From Methanolobus sp. (GTDB lineage Archaea; Halobacteriota; Methanosarcinia; Methanosarcinales; Methanosarcinaceae), in NCBI RefSeq assembly GCF_016278365.1, contig NZ_JADQBZ010000008.1:124001-188000 (forward strand): DNA of 64,000 nucleotides, given 5' to 3'. The notes beneath the pieces are model-generated. The model did no database searches, was not told the origin of the DNA, and saw only the letters and a program-made list of their open reading frames with translations. Shown piece after piece: positions 53,915-62,723 of this stretch (position 1 is its first letter; every line of letters starts with the position of its first letter). The position numbers were made by a program, and so were the translations under genes.

Positions 53915-56284
53915 ATGGTAAAAATGGGATATAACGAAGCAGATACCAGAGCAAAACTTATTGATCCAAAGCTTCATTCAATCGGTTGGAAAGAAGATCT
54001 AATAAGACGTGAAACTACTGCTGGTGCTGTTGAAATTATAAACGGCAAAACAAAAAGAAAAAGTGGTAAAGCTGATTACCTCTTATGCTTACCAACCACT
54101 AAAGGCCAAAATCCGTTGCCTGTAGCAGTTATTGAAGCTAAAAAGGAAGATGAGTTTGCTGGCTTTGGTATTGATCAGGCCAAGGAATATGCAAAGTATC
54201 TAAATGTTCCTTATGTGTTTTCAACCAATGGGCATTCCTTCGTATCCTATGATGCTTTTAATAAACTCTTTAGTGACGAGCTTCCTCTAAATCAGTTTCC
54301 TACGCCTGATATATTAAAATCTCATTATGAAACGGGAAAGGGTTTGTGCCTTGAAGATGAAATGGCAAAACCCTTACTTGTGCCCTATAAAGGTGGTCAA
54401 TCAGAAAGGCGCTATTATCAGGATGCAGCCATTAGAGCTACATTTGAAAAGATAGCTTCAAAAAGGGAGAAATGGAACAGAGTTTTATTGTCTCTGGCTA
54501 CTGGATCTGGTAAAACAAGAATAGCCTCTCAGATACTTTACAAGCTTGCTGAAACAGGACAACTCAGAAAGGCATTGTTTGTCTGTGACAGAAACGAGTT
54601 GAGAAAACAAGGCTTTGGCCGGATGTTTGCTGTATTTGGAGATAATGCTGATTTTGTTGAAAATAAAGATCCAAAGAAGAATGCTCGTATTATTGTTTCT
54701 ACTTATCAGGCTCTTGGTATTGACGAAGACGGAGATGAATCGTTTTTCCTTGAGCATTTCCCGAAGAACTACTTTAGCCACATTATTATTGATGAGTGCC
54801 ACAGGAGTGCTTGGAACAAGTGGAGCATTGTTCTGAAGAACAACACTGATGCAGTCCAGATAGGCTTAACGGCCACGCCAAGGCAGATTAGTGGAGGCAA
54901 TGCAGATGAGAGAGGCACAGATGAGAAAATCAGCCAAAATAACATAGAGTACTTTGGTGAGCCTGTTTATGAATATCCATATCACAAAGGATGGGAAGAT
55001 GGTTATCTGGCAGCCTGCGAGATTGTAAAAAGGCATCCTGATATTGATGATAGATTACTTAGTGGACAAGAGATCGTTAATATGGGTGCTAGGGATGCAA
55101 AGACAGGTAATCTACTGACAATTCATGATACAAGAGAAGCTTACGGCAAGAAAAACTATGAAAGAGATCTCATCTTGCCTGACAGAGTTAAAGCCATGTG
55201 TGAAGATCTGATGAATATGTTTGAAGAGACAGGCAGTCTCAAGCAGAAAACAATAATTTTCTGTGTAAACGACAAGCATGCTGGTGATGTGGCTAATACA
55301 TTGAACAATCTCTACATTGAAAGAGGATTACCTGAATGTGAAAAGTTTGCTTTTAAGTGTACTCAAAAAGGAATCTCAGCAGGAATTCTTGGTGAATCTC
55401 AGGAAGTGCTTATAGCAAACATGAGAGGAAGCCAAAATTCTCATTTCATTGCAACAACTGTTGACTTACTAACAACAGGCGTTGATATTCCATGTATTGA
55501 AAATATTGTTTTCTTCAATTATGTAAATTCACCTATCCAATTCTACCAGATGGTAGGCCGTGGAACGAGAATTGATGAAGGCTTTAACAAGTATATGTTC
55601 CGGATTTATGATTATACAAATGTCACAAGGCTATTTGGTGAAGACTTCATTTCAAGTCCAAGACCTACACCTTCAAAGCCTTCAAAGAAAAACGAAGATG
55701 AGAAAAGAAAGATAGCAAAGGTTCAGGGCTATGAAGTAGAGATCAAAGACGAAGGGACCTTTATCCTGATGCGTGATGATGCCACAGGAAAAGAAAAGCC
55801 TGTCACCATAGAAGAGTACAAGGAACAGTTAGCAGCTTCTCTTGTGGATCAGGCCAAGGATATAGACCTTTTAAGAGAAATGTGGATAAATTCTGAAGAC
55901 CGTAAACACCTTATTTCAGCTCTACCAGGCGGCAATCAAGGTGCATATTTATTGAGAGAATTGCTTGAACTAGATGATTGTGATCTTTTCGACCTGTTTG
56001 CTGAGATTGGATTTGGAGTTCCTGCCAAAACAAGAGATGAAAGGGTTGAAGCCTTTGATTACAAAAATAAGGACTGGCTTATGAGCTTACCTTCTGACTC
56101 CTCAGAAGTTATCAAGGCACTAGCAGACCAGTTTAGAGAGAATGGTATTGAAGAACTGGAAAGCAAGGATGTTTTCAATATTCCTTCTGTAAAAGTTGCT
56201 GGTGGTATAAGGGCACTTGGCAAGATTGGTGTGAAGGTTAGTACTCTGATTAGTGCTGTTAAGGAAAGATTGTTGGCTGCTTGA
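53915..56284 (+). CDS. hsdR: Type I restriction enzyme R subunit
   Basis: The product is about 789 residues; starts at 53912 (TTG), 53915 and 53924 are in frame and no ribosome site clearly decides. The N-terminal nuclease domain has VIEAKKE near residue 75 (PD-(D/E)xK). The SF2 translocase motor has Walker A ATGSGKTRIA near residue 199, DECHRS near residue 297 and QMVGRGTRID near residue 548. This is a short-form HsdR. It translocates DNA and cleaves unmethylated DNA together with HsdM and HsdS. The order hsdR-hsdS-hsdM follows on the same strand. Confidence 0.94.
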   Translation: MVKMGYNEADTRAKLIDPKLHSIGWKEDLIRRETTAGAVEIINGKTKRKSGKADYLLCLPTTKGQNPLPVAVIEAKKEDEFAGFGIDQAKEYAKYLNVPYVFSTNGHSFVSYDAFNKLFSDELPLNQFPTPDILKSHYETGKGLCLEDEMAKPLLVPYKGGQSERRYYQDAAIRATFEKIASKREKWNRVLLSLATGSGKTRIASQILYKLAETGQLRKALFVCDRNELRKQGFGRMFAVFGDNADFVENKDPKKNARIIVSTYQALGIDEDGDESFFLEHFPKNYFSHIIIDECHRSAWNKWSIVLKNNTDAVQIGLTATPRQISGGNADERGTDEKISQNNIEYFGEPVYEYPYHKGWEDGYLAACEIVKRHPDIDDRLLSGQEIVNMGARDAKTGNLLTIHDTREAYGKKNYERDLILPDRVKAMCEDLMNMFEETGSLKQKTIIFCVNDKHAGDVANTLNNLYIERGLPECEKFAFKCTQKGISAGILGESQEVLIANMRGSQNSHFIATTVDLLTTGVDIPCIENIVFFNYVNSPIQFYQMVGRGTRIDEGFNKYMFRIYDYTNVTRLFGEDFISSPRPTPSKPSKKNEDEKRKIAKVQGYEVEIKDEGTFILMRDDATGKEKPVTIEEYKEQLAASLVDQAKDIDLLREMWINSEDRKHLISALPGGNQGAYLLRELLELDDCDLFDLFAEIGFGVPAKTRDERVEAFDYKNKDWLMSLPSDSSEVIKALADQFRENGIEELESKDVFNIPSVKVAGGIRALGKIGVKVSTLISAVKERLLAA

Positions 56285-56387
56285 AACTTTTGAGCAGGTT
56301 TCTCGCAAACTGTTTTATTCTTCCATGTTATATTGAAGTCAAATTAAATATCTGTTTAAAGCATGAAATAACTGGAAGTTCTGAAAA

Positions 56388-57623
56388 ATGGGAAAGGAAA
56401 AATTACCAGATGGATGGAGATGGAGCACCTTAAAAAAAGAATGTATCATTAATCCTAGAAAACCACAGTTACAAGTAGATGATCATCAAGGAACATCTTT
56501 TGTTCCTATGGAAGCTGTAGATGGTGATCGAGGAATAATTAGTGAGATAAAAGTTGTGCCCTTTCAAAAGGTAAAAAAAGGATATACTTATTTTGAAGAA
56601 AATGATGTCCTCTTTGCTAAAATAACACCTTGCATGCAAAATAAGAAAAGTGTTATTGCAAGAGGCCTAATTAATAAGTTTGGGTTTGGTAGTACTGAAT
56701 TTCATGTGTTAAGGTGTAAACAGCATGTCATACCTGAATGGATATATTATTTTGTAAGAAACCAACAATTTATAAATGAAGCAGAAGGTAATTTTACAGG
56801 AGCTGTAGGCCAACAAAGAGTTCCAAAATCATTTCTTGAAGATTATCCGTTCATAGTACCACCCATAAGCTTTCAACAAAAAATTGTTGATCATATTGAC
56901 AAGGAAATATTTCACTGTGGTCAGATGAAGAGAGAAATTAGGAAGGAACTAGAAACATTTGAAGATTTGATTACTAGCGTTTACAAAACGTCGTTTGAAA
57001 ATGGATCGTTTCAAAAATATCCAATTGCATCAATCGGTGATGTGTGTATGAAAGTAACTGATGGTACTCATCACACTCCCAAATATACAAATCATGGTAT
57101 CCCCTTCATATCGGTGAAAGATATTCGGCCGGATAAAATATCATTTGAAGGTACTAGATTCATAAGTGAAGATGAGCATAAACAACTGATAAAAAGATGC
57201 AATCCTAAAAAAGGTGATGTTCTTTATACTAAAGTCGGTACTACAGGTATTGCAAAACAGATTGATACTGATAGAGAGTTCTCTATATTTGTCAGTGTAG
57301 CTTTGCTAAAAGTAGATAATAATAAAATCAAACCAGAATATCTCGAAAAAGTCTTAAATTCTCCAATATGCAGGCAACAGGCAGTACATTATACAGAAGG
57401 AGCCGGTAACAAAAATTTAGTTATTAGAAATTTGGTCAAGATTAAGCTCCCACTCCCTCCACTTGATGAACAAACCATCACAATAGATCGATTGAACGAA
57501 AAGTTGAACATTTTATATGATGTAAGGGGAAAGCTTATCGAAAAAGAGACAGCAATAACCCTGCTACCTGCATCAATCCTAAATGAAGTGTTCGGAAAAT
57601 ACGAAATCCCAGAGAAGGTGTAA
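56388..57623 (+). CDS. hsdS: Type I restriction enzyme specificity subunit
   Basis: This 411-residue HsdS has two target-recognition domains (starting LPDGWRWSTLKKECIIN at about residue 6 and YPIASIGDVCMKVTDGTHH at about residue 206), separated and followed by conserved helices. Each recognises half of a bipartite DNA site. It is 103 bases after hsdR and 3 before hsdM. Confidence 0.94.
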   Translation: MGKEKLPDGWRWSTLKKECIINPRKPQLQVDDHQGTSFVPMEAVDGDRGIISEIKVVPFQKVKKGYTYFEENDVLFAKITPCMQNKKSVIARGLINKFGFGSTEFHVLRCKQHVIPEWIYYFVRNQQFINEAEGNFTGAVGQQRVPKSFLEDYPFIVPPISFQQKIVDHIDKEIFHCGQMKREIRKELETFEDLITSVYKTSFENGSFQKYPIASIGDVCMKVTDGTHHTPKYTNHGIPFISVKDIRPDKISFEGTRFISEDEHKQLIKRCNPKKGDVLYTKVGTTGIAKQIDTDREFSIFVSVALLKVDNNKIKPEYLEKVLNSPICRQQAVHYTEGAGNKNLVIRNLVKIKLPLPPLDEQTITIDRLNEKLNILYDVRGKLIEKETAITLLPASILNEVFGKYEIPEKV

Positions 57624-57626
57624 ATC

Positions 57627-59180
57627 GTGGCTAAAAACAATGGAAGAAACGTTTCTGATCAGTCAAGCATGAACGCTTACATTAAATCAATATGTAATAT
57701 CATGCGTAGGGACAATACTAAGGGTGCCATGGAGTATATTCCCGAACTTACTTGGATGATGTTTTTGAGGATTCTAGATGAGAAGGAAGAAGAAGAACAG
57801 CTACAAAGTGAGGCAGTAGGTGATAACTTTGAGCCGTCTCTAGAATATCCCTACAGGTGGAGAGACTGGGGAAGTCCTGATGGCAAAAAGAGAAAGGAAC
57901 TTCAGGCAAGCCATATGAATGCTTTTCTTGATTTTGTCAATGAAGATTTAATTCCTCACCTGAAAGCTTTCGATGATCATGAAGAGAATCCAAACGCTAC
58001 TAAGAGACAGAAGATAATCTCTCAAATATTCAGGAATCTCAATCATACAAGATTGGGTAGTGAAAAGAATCTACTGGATGTTCTGGACAAAGTTGAATAT
58101 CTGACATCTGAAAACATAGATGATACACACCAGTTCCCTCTGTCACAAGTCTATGAAGGTTTGCTTCTCAAAATGGGTGAAATGAACAATGATGGTGGAC
58201 AGTTCTTTACACCAAGAGAAGTTATAAGAGCAATGATAAAGGCTGTTAAACCTGATGTCAAACACAATGGTGAGTATGCAACCTTCTATGATCCTGGCTG
58301 TGGCACAGGTGGCTTTCTGGCTGAAAACTACACCTACTTAACCAATCCTGAACTATCCGACTTAAAACTTACTGCTTCAGATTACAGCCATCTCAAACAT
58401 GATGCTTTCTGGGGTTTGGATAGCAGCTTTACAGCTTTCCCTATATCTCTTGCAAACCTTGTGTTACACGGAATTGACCAGCCACATATTGGCCTTAAGA
58501 ATACTCTCAGTGGTAGAGTAACATACATGGACCTTTTTGAAGGAGCACCATACAAATTCAATTATATCTTTACCAATCCACCCTTTGGAGGAAAAGAAGG
58601 AGACGATGCAAAGGCCCACTTTGCTTTCAAGACAGGTAATACTCAAATATTGTTCATACAACACATTATTGACCATTTAACTGATGATGGAACCTGTGCA
58701 ATGGTTATTGATGAAGGTGTGTTGTTCAGAACCAATGAGGCTGCCTTTGTACAAACAAAAAGAAAACTCCTTGATGAATGTAGCCTCTGGTGTATTCTGA
58801 GCCTTCCACAAAATGTATTCTTAAATGCAGGAGCAGGAGTTAAGACCAATCTTTTGTTCTTCACAAAGGGCAAGAGCACTGAGAAAGTTTGGTATTATGA
58901 CATGTCTGATATTAAAATACTCAAGAAAAGTCCTCTAACACTTGATAAGTTTGATGATTTTCTTATGAGGCTCCATTCAGACAAGGAAGAAGACAAGATC
59001 AGTGAGAAAAGCTGGTATATGGATATTGATACCGTCAAGAAAAAAGAATATAATCTCAAGGCAGTCAATCCTAATATCACTGAAAAGGAAATACCAAAAC
59101 CGGCTGAATTGATAAGGATAATTGAAGAATCTCAGGCAAAGATTAATGAAAGCTTACAGAAGCTCAAGGAATTAACTTGA
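57627..59180 (+). CDS. hsdM: Type I restriction enzyme methyltransferase subunit
   Basis: The product is 517 residues starting at GTG 57627. The N-terminal helical domain is followed by the N6-adenine methyltransferase core with YDPGCGTGGFLAENY (SAM motif, about residue 221) and TNPPFGG (catalytic NPPF motif, about residue 314). It modifies the same site that HsdR cuts. It is the last gene of the hsd set. Confidence 0.95.
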   Translation: MAKNNGRNVSDQSSMNAYIKSICNIMRRDNTKGAMEYIPELTWMMFLRILDEKEEEEQLQSEAVGDNFEPSLEYPYRWRDWGSPDGKKRKELQASHMNAFLDFVNEDLIPHLKAFDDHEENPNATKRQKIISQIFRNLNHTRLGSEKNLLDVLDKVEYLTSENIDDTHQFPLSQVYEGLLLKMGEMNNDGGQFFTPREVIRAMIKAVKPDVKHNGEYATFYDPGCGTGGFLAENYTYLTNPELSDLKLTASDYSHLKHDAFWGLDSSFTAFPISLANLVLHGIDQPHIGLKNTLSGRVTYMDLFEGAPYKFNYIFTNPPFGGKEGDDAKAHFAFKTGNTQILFIQHIIDHLTDDGTCAMVIDEGVLFRTNEAAFVQTKRKLLDECSLWCILSLPQNVFLNAGAGVKTNLLFFTKGKSTEKVWYYDMSDIKILKKSPLTLDKFDDFLMRLHSDKEEDKISEKSWYMDIDTVKKKEYNLKAVNPNITEKEIPKPAELIRIIEESQAKINESLQKLKELT

Positions 59181-59254
59181 GTTTCAATCATTTTTGTCTG
59201 TTCCTAGTCTCTCGTTTATGTATCTTGAAATTGTCTACAAGTAGTTATCTTTTC

Positions 59255-59314
59255 TGTCTCCTAGATTTGTCTCCCGAATTCCTATAACAAGCGACAAAAG
59301 AGACATCATGTCTC
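59255..59314. repeat. Cluster of TGTCTC sites between hsdM and cas1
   Basis: TGTCTC occurs at 59255-59260, 59268-59273 and 59309-59314, and in reverse as GAGACA at 59300-59305; the last two form the 15-base palindrome GAGACATCATGTCTC. It lies between the convergent ends of hsdM and cas1, so it could be a terminator or a site used by the element. Confidence 0.45.
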
Positions 59315-59322
59315 CTCCAAAA

Positions 59323-60537
59323 TTAGGTAGTTGCAATAAGTTTCTCCCATTGCTCCAAGCGTTCTCTCACATGAGCATTAAGTGTAAAAGGCTTATCTGC
59401 CTTCGCATTTTGTTTCATGTAATGCAATGTTCCTTTTGAAAAACCTAGTTTTTTCCAATCAGAATATGAAATACTGAGTATCTTCTGTCGTATGTCGCTT
59501 GAGTCCTGTCGTTTTGTCTCATATTGTGGTTCTATGAAATCAATGTCCTTTCTTTTGTCACTTAAATATTGAGCCAATTCCCTAGTTTTCAGGAACATAA
59601 CATAACTCCACATTGTCATATTCTCTTTGTAACTGACTCTCTTGTTGAACCATAAATTAATCTCTTCAGTTAGCTTCTTAGCTCCACTTGGTCTTAGCCT
59701 CAGTGAATAACTCTCAGTCCTAATGAAATCCTTGATTTCCATTCTCTCAGATTCTATCAGGCTAATTACTGCAAAATCAACAAGGAAGCGGTAAGGCTCT
59801 TGCAGATCATAAGCTAAACTGTTCTTGCTAGGTGTCATTTCGTGCAAAAAACCCACGTGAGGGTCTAGGCCCACAGCGTTAATGGCCCTTAGGCCCTCTG
59901 CCTCTAGCAAAGCGTAGCCGTAGTTAAGCATAGCGTTTACCATGTCCCCTGCGCCTGTGGCTCTTCGGCTCGAATCAATCCTTGATTCAAAATCGTATTT
60001 CTCAGGAATGGCTTTTGCAAATTCATTCCAGTATTTGTAGGCAACACCACCCTCTACACCCATTATTTCTTTGATGGTCTTAGCCTTCTTTAGTTTCTCA
60101 AAATCCTCTGTTAAATCATACTCGATTTCAGGATACCTTTGTTTGAGGTAATCAAGTACTACAAGAGTTTTGTCAAACTTAGCTTCGATGAAGTTCTTTG
60201 CTATGGTGACTCTTGCTTTTTCATCCTCAAAAGCATGATATTGAGCAAACTTTGTTTTGACGTTAGTGCTTTCAGGAGGAAGCATTGTTGTCAATAACTT
60301 GCCATCCCAGTTGAGAACTGATATCTGGACATTATGCTTTATCAGCCATCTGATTGCGTCAATTGTAAGGTTCCCGTTCTGACCATAAATGATAATGCTA
60401 TCAATATCAATTCTTTTTGGAGAGAACACATATTCCTGAAGTTCATCAGTTGTCGAGAATCTTCCATCTTTGACACGTAATTTGGCATTATTTACACGGA
60501 TATCTATGCCATTTCCATTCAACAGTAAAAATCTCAT
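59323..60537 (-). CDS. cas1: Casposase: solo Cas1 integrase with C-terminal HTH
   Basis: This 404-residue Cas1-family protein has catalytic residues Glu162 in GVEGGVAYKYW, His232 in GFLHEMTPSKNSLAYDL and Glu247 in DLQEPYR, with the Cas1 signature GLDPHVGFLH before the His. After the normal Cas1 end (about residue 330) an extra helix-turn-helix domain begins (SDWKKLGFSKGTLHYMKQN). This tail, the absence of Cas2, CRISPR arrays and effectors, and the presence of a DNA polymerase B gene mark it as a casposon integrase rather than a CRISPR adaptation protein. ATGA overlap joins it to the upstream HTH gene. Confidence 0.94.
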   Translation of the reverse strand: MRFLLLNGNGIDIRVNNAKLRVKDGRFSTTDELQEYVFSPKRIDIDSIIIYGQNGNLTIDAIRWLIKHNVQISVLNWDGKLLTTMLPPESTNVKTKFAQYHAFEDEKARVTIAKNFIEAKFDKTLVVLDYLKQRYPEIEYDLTEDFEKLKKAKTIKEIMGVEGGVAYKYWNEFAKAIPEKYDFESRIDSSRRATGAGDMVNAMLNYGYALLEAEGLRAINAVGLDPHVGFLHEMTPSKNSLAYDLQEPYRFLVDFAVISLIESERMEIKDFIRTESYSLRLRPSGAKKLTEEINLWFNKRVSYKENMTMWSYVMFLKTRELAQYLSDKRKDIDFIEPQYETKRQDSSDIRQKILSISYSDWKKLGFSKGTLHYMKQNAKADKPFTLNAHVRERLEQWEKLIATT

Positions 60538-61394
60538 TTAAGATCACTCCTCAGAGTATTAACATTTCCATCAAGCAACGCTATATCTATACCCTTTCTT
60601 GCCTGATCTCTTATTTGAGAAAGAACCTTGACATTTTTGTGCTTACCTTTATTTCTCAACTCAATTTCAAGATTGAAAAGCTTCGTCCTATTCTTTTCGA
60701 TTAACTTAGCAGCATATAGTTTATCATACTCATCTTTTACATCTGCAAAGTTTTCCATTGTTTCAGCATCTTTGATAAGTTGTTCAACTACAACTTCATC
60801 ATCATACATGCAAAGTAAAGCAATAATATTCCCTCGAAGAACAGGACGTTGTTCAGACAGAGGTGGTATATTTCTCAAAAGCGATCTCAACTTGGTAAGC
60901 AGTAAGTTGGTGTCACTTGGTTTAATCTTTTTATCCACAATATAGTGATGAATAACTACCATTAGTTGATATGATAATTCAATGTCTTTTTCACTAAGAT
61001 TTTTAACCAGAATATCTAATTGCAAAGGTTCTAGAATATAATAATTTTTATAAGTATCCATTTCCCCTAAAGCAGCTATTTTAGCTTCAGAATTACTATC
61101 ATCAAATAGTTTAAAGACAGCATCAACATGCTTTTTTATTTCCGTATTCTCCTTTAGCAAAAAGTACTTTTCACGATAATCTGTTGGATTAATGCCATAT
61201 TTTGTGACTTGTTTGGCAGACAATTTTTCTATGAATCCAGCTTCTTTCAAGTCCTCTAAGTGTCGAACAATTGCTCTAACACTGCGCTCACCTTTAAAGG
61301 CATCTAAAATATCTGCCCTCTTTACAATTCCATAGCTAGAGAGGTATTCTTTCAACTTTCCATCTAAGTCTTTGCTTTTCCCTTGTTTACTCAC
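60534..61394 (-). CDS. Casposon helix-turn-helix and helical-repeat protein
   Basis: This 286-residue protein has an N-terminal winged-helix part (IVKRADILDAFKGERSVRAIVRHL, with EDLKEAGFIEKL) and a long helical C-terminal region that resembles HEAT-like repeats. It lies directly upstream of cas1 with a 4-base overlap and is likely co-expressed. Its role in transposition or in regulation of cas1 is inferred from position. Confidence 0.7.
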   Translation of the reverse strand: MSKQGKSKDLDGKLKEYLSSYGIVKRADILDAFKGERSVRAIVRHLEDLKEAGFIEKLSAKQVTKYGINPTDYREKYFLLKENTEIKKHVDAVFKLFDDSNSEAKIAALGEMDTYKNYYILEPLQLDILVKNLSEKDIELSYQLMVVIHHYIVDKKIKPSDTNLLLTKLRSLLRNIPPLSEQRPVLRGNIIALLCMYDDEVVVEQLIKDAETMENFADVKDEYDKLYAAKLIEKNRTKLFNLEIELRNKGKHKNVKVLSQIRDQARKGIDIALLDGNVNTLRSDLK

Positions 61395-61477
61395 CCAAAC
61401 ACCTCTTTTTTTACAAATGTAATATTTTCTAAATATAAGCCAAATACATCTAAATAGTCATTATTTTTTTCTTAATT

Positions 61478-61510
61478 ATATGACAAATAACATCAAATTA
61501 GATGTCATAT
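61478..61510. promoter_or_regulatory. Inverted repeat in the divergent casposon promoter
   Basis: ATATGACA at 61478-61485 and TGTCATAT at 61503-61510 are perfect 8-base arms, 17 bases apart. They sit in the 171-base AT-rich gap between the two divergent gene sets. The ribbon-helix-helix protein encoded next is a plausible binder. Confidence 0.5.
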
Positions 61511-61565
61511 TATAGGTCAAATTTGAATATAAACCATGCGGTTATTTTAGGTATTGATGAGAAAA

Positions 61566-61706
61566 ATGTCACCAATAAACCGCTTAACAATAACATTATC
61601 TCCCTATTACAGGGAGAAACTCGAATTGATGTCGGACTTCTTTGGATGTTCCCAAGCTGAAGTTGTAAGAATTGCCTTGATGAAGCTCTGGGAGGAGGAG
61701 AGATGA
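61566..61706 (+). CDS. Ribbon-helix-helix protein, 46 residues
   Basis: A short open frame from ATG 61566 to TGA 61706 encodes MSPINRLTITLSPYYREKLE and ends with the helical part ending LMKLWEEER. The beta strand RLTITLS followed by helices is the ribbon-helix-helix (CopG/Arc) fold. It overlaps the next gene by 4 bases. It is probably the repressor of the casposon's divergent operons. Confidence 0.7.
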   Translation: MSPINRLTITLSPYYREKLELMSDFFGCSQAEVVRIALMKLWEEER

Positions 61707-62347
61707 GCAGACCAAGATTCTCTAAGGAGTATAGGACCTATGGTGAATGGCTCAAATCTATGCCAAGAGATACCAGGTATGCAAAAGAGATCATCAGGAA
61801 ACACAAGCTCAACCCTTCAGCTACACTCAACACTCTTCGCAAAATCAGGGTATCGGATGTATCTCCAGCTCTGAAAGCGTACGCTATGCTTTCTCCTGAA
61901 GAAGCCGACATGAGAACGAGAGCCCTTTTAGCTTTAAGCAATCTAAGGAAAGGAAAGAACTTCACTTTAGCTGCAAAGGAGCAAGGAATCAGTGTAAAGG
62001 ATGCTCTCAGACACCTTGGTAATGCTGTCTTTAAAAAGAGTGGCAAGTGGGTTGCCACAAAAACAGACAGCATTGAAAGGAATAGATGGATTTTCTCGAA
62101 TGGTAAAAGAATCAGTGTTGTAGTCAATAGCTCAAGGGATGGATCTCTTATCAGCAGATATCTGAATGTTGTCAGGATTGCTCTGAATAAAACAAATAAA
62201 ACTCTACTTGAACCTTTCAAAGATGTCAGGATAAAGGGAGTAGATGGTAAAGAATATCCACTTGAGACTGATCTTGACAAGCTATACGAGCTTAAGGAAC
62301 AGATAGAAGATTCTGAATCATTGCCAGTATACGACAACAGAATCTGA
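61703..62347 (+). CDS. Casposon-associated protein with HTH-like region, function unknown
   Basis: This 214-residue basic protein has a region resembling a helix-turn-helix (NFTLAAKEQGISVKDALRHL, about residues 86-105). The N-terminal third is very basic and the C-terminal third beta-rich. It overlaps the RHH gene and lies 25 bases before the HNH gene, which is the order in other family 2 casposons, to my recollection. Confidence 0.62.
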   Translation: MSRPRFSKEYRTYGEWLKSMPRDTRYAKEIIRKHKLNPSATLNTLRKIRVSDVSPALKAYAMLSPEEADMRTRALLALSNLRKGKNFTLAAKEQGISVKDALRHLGNAVFKKSGKWVATKTDSIERNRWIFSNGKRISVVVNSSRDGSLISRYLNVVRIALNKTNKTLLEPFKDVRIKGVDGKEYPLETDLDKLYELKEQIEDSESLPVYDNRI

Positions 62348-62372
62348 ACTTTTTGATAATTGAGGGTTAGGT

Positions 62373-62723
62373 TTGTCCAACGAAGATTTCATTTTACAGA
62401 TAAAACAGCAAGCTAAGGATGAACAGCTTGTTAAAAATGGTATCTGTGAAATTTGTGGAGAAACCAACCCTTATGCACTGAAAATCTACGAAAATCACCA
62501 TATTTCTACAAGAGCCTTTTCGAATGAAACAAGGGTTCTGTGTCTGAACTGTCATGCTGCTGTAACGCATTTTCAGAATGAACTGCCACCCAAGTTTAGG
62601 TCAAGTAAATTACCTTTAGAGAAGAGACTAAACTACATTTTGCTTACACACGCAGCATTAAGAAAACGTATGGATGAAGTTGAAATTGATCTTTTAAAAC
62701 GAAGTTATGAGGGAATTGAATGA
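62373..62723 (+). CDS. HNH endonuclease of the casposon
   Basis: This 116-residue HNH nuclease has the zinc cysteines CEICG (about residues 25-29) and CLNCH (about residues 55-59), the catalytic His in ENHHIST and the last His in AAVTHFQ. The start is TTG at 62373. It overlaps polB by 4 bases. HNH nucleases are standard in family 2 casposons, possibly helping excision. Confidence 0.88.
   Translation: MSNEDFILQIKQQAKDEQLVKNGICEICGETNPYALKIYENHHISTRAFSNETRVLCLNCHAAVTHFQNELPPKFRSSKLPLEKRLNYILLTHAALRKRMDEVEIDLLKRSYEGIE

Noticed and set aside
59323-60537. Cas1 gene as a sign of a CRISPR-Cas system
   Set aside because: No Cas2, effector genes or repeat-spacer array are near. The C-terminal HTH and the linked HNH and PolB genes point to a casposon.
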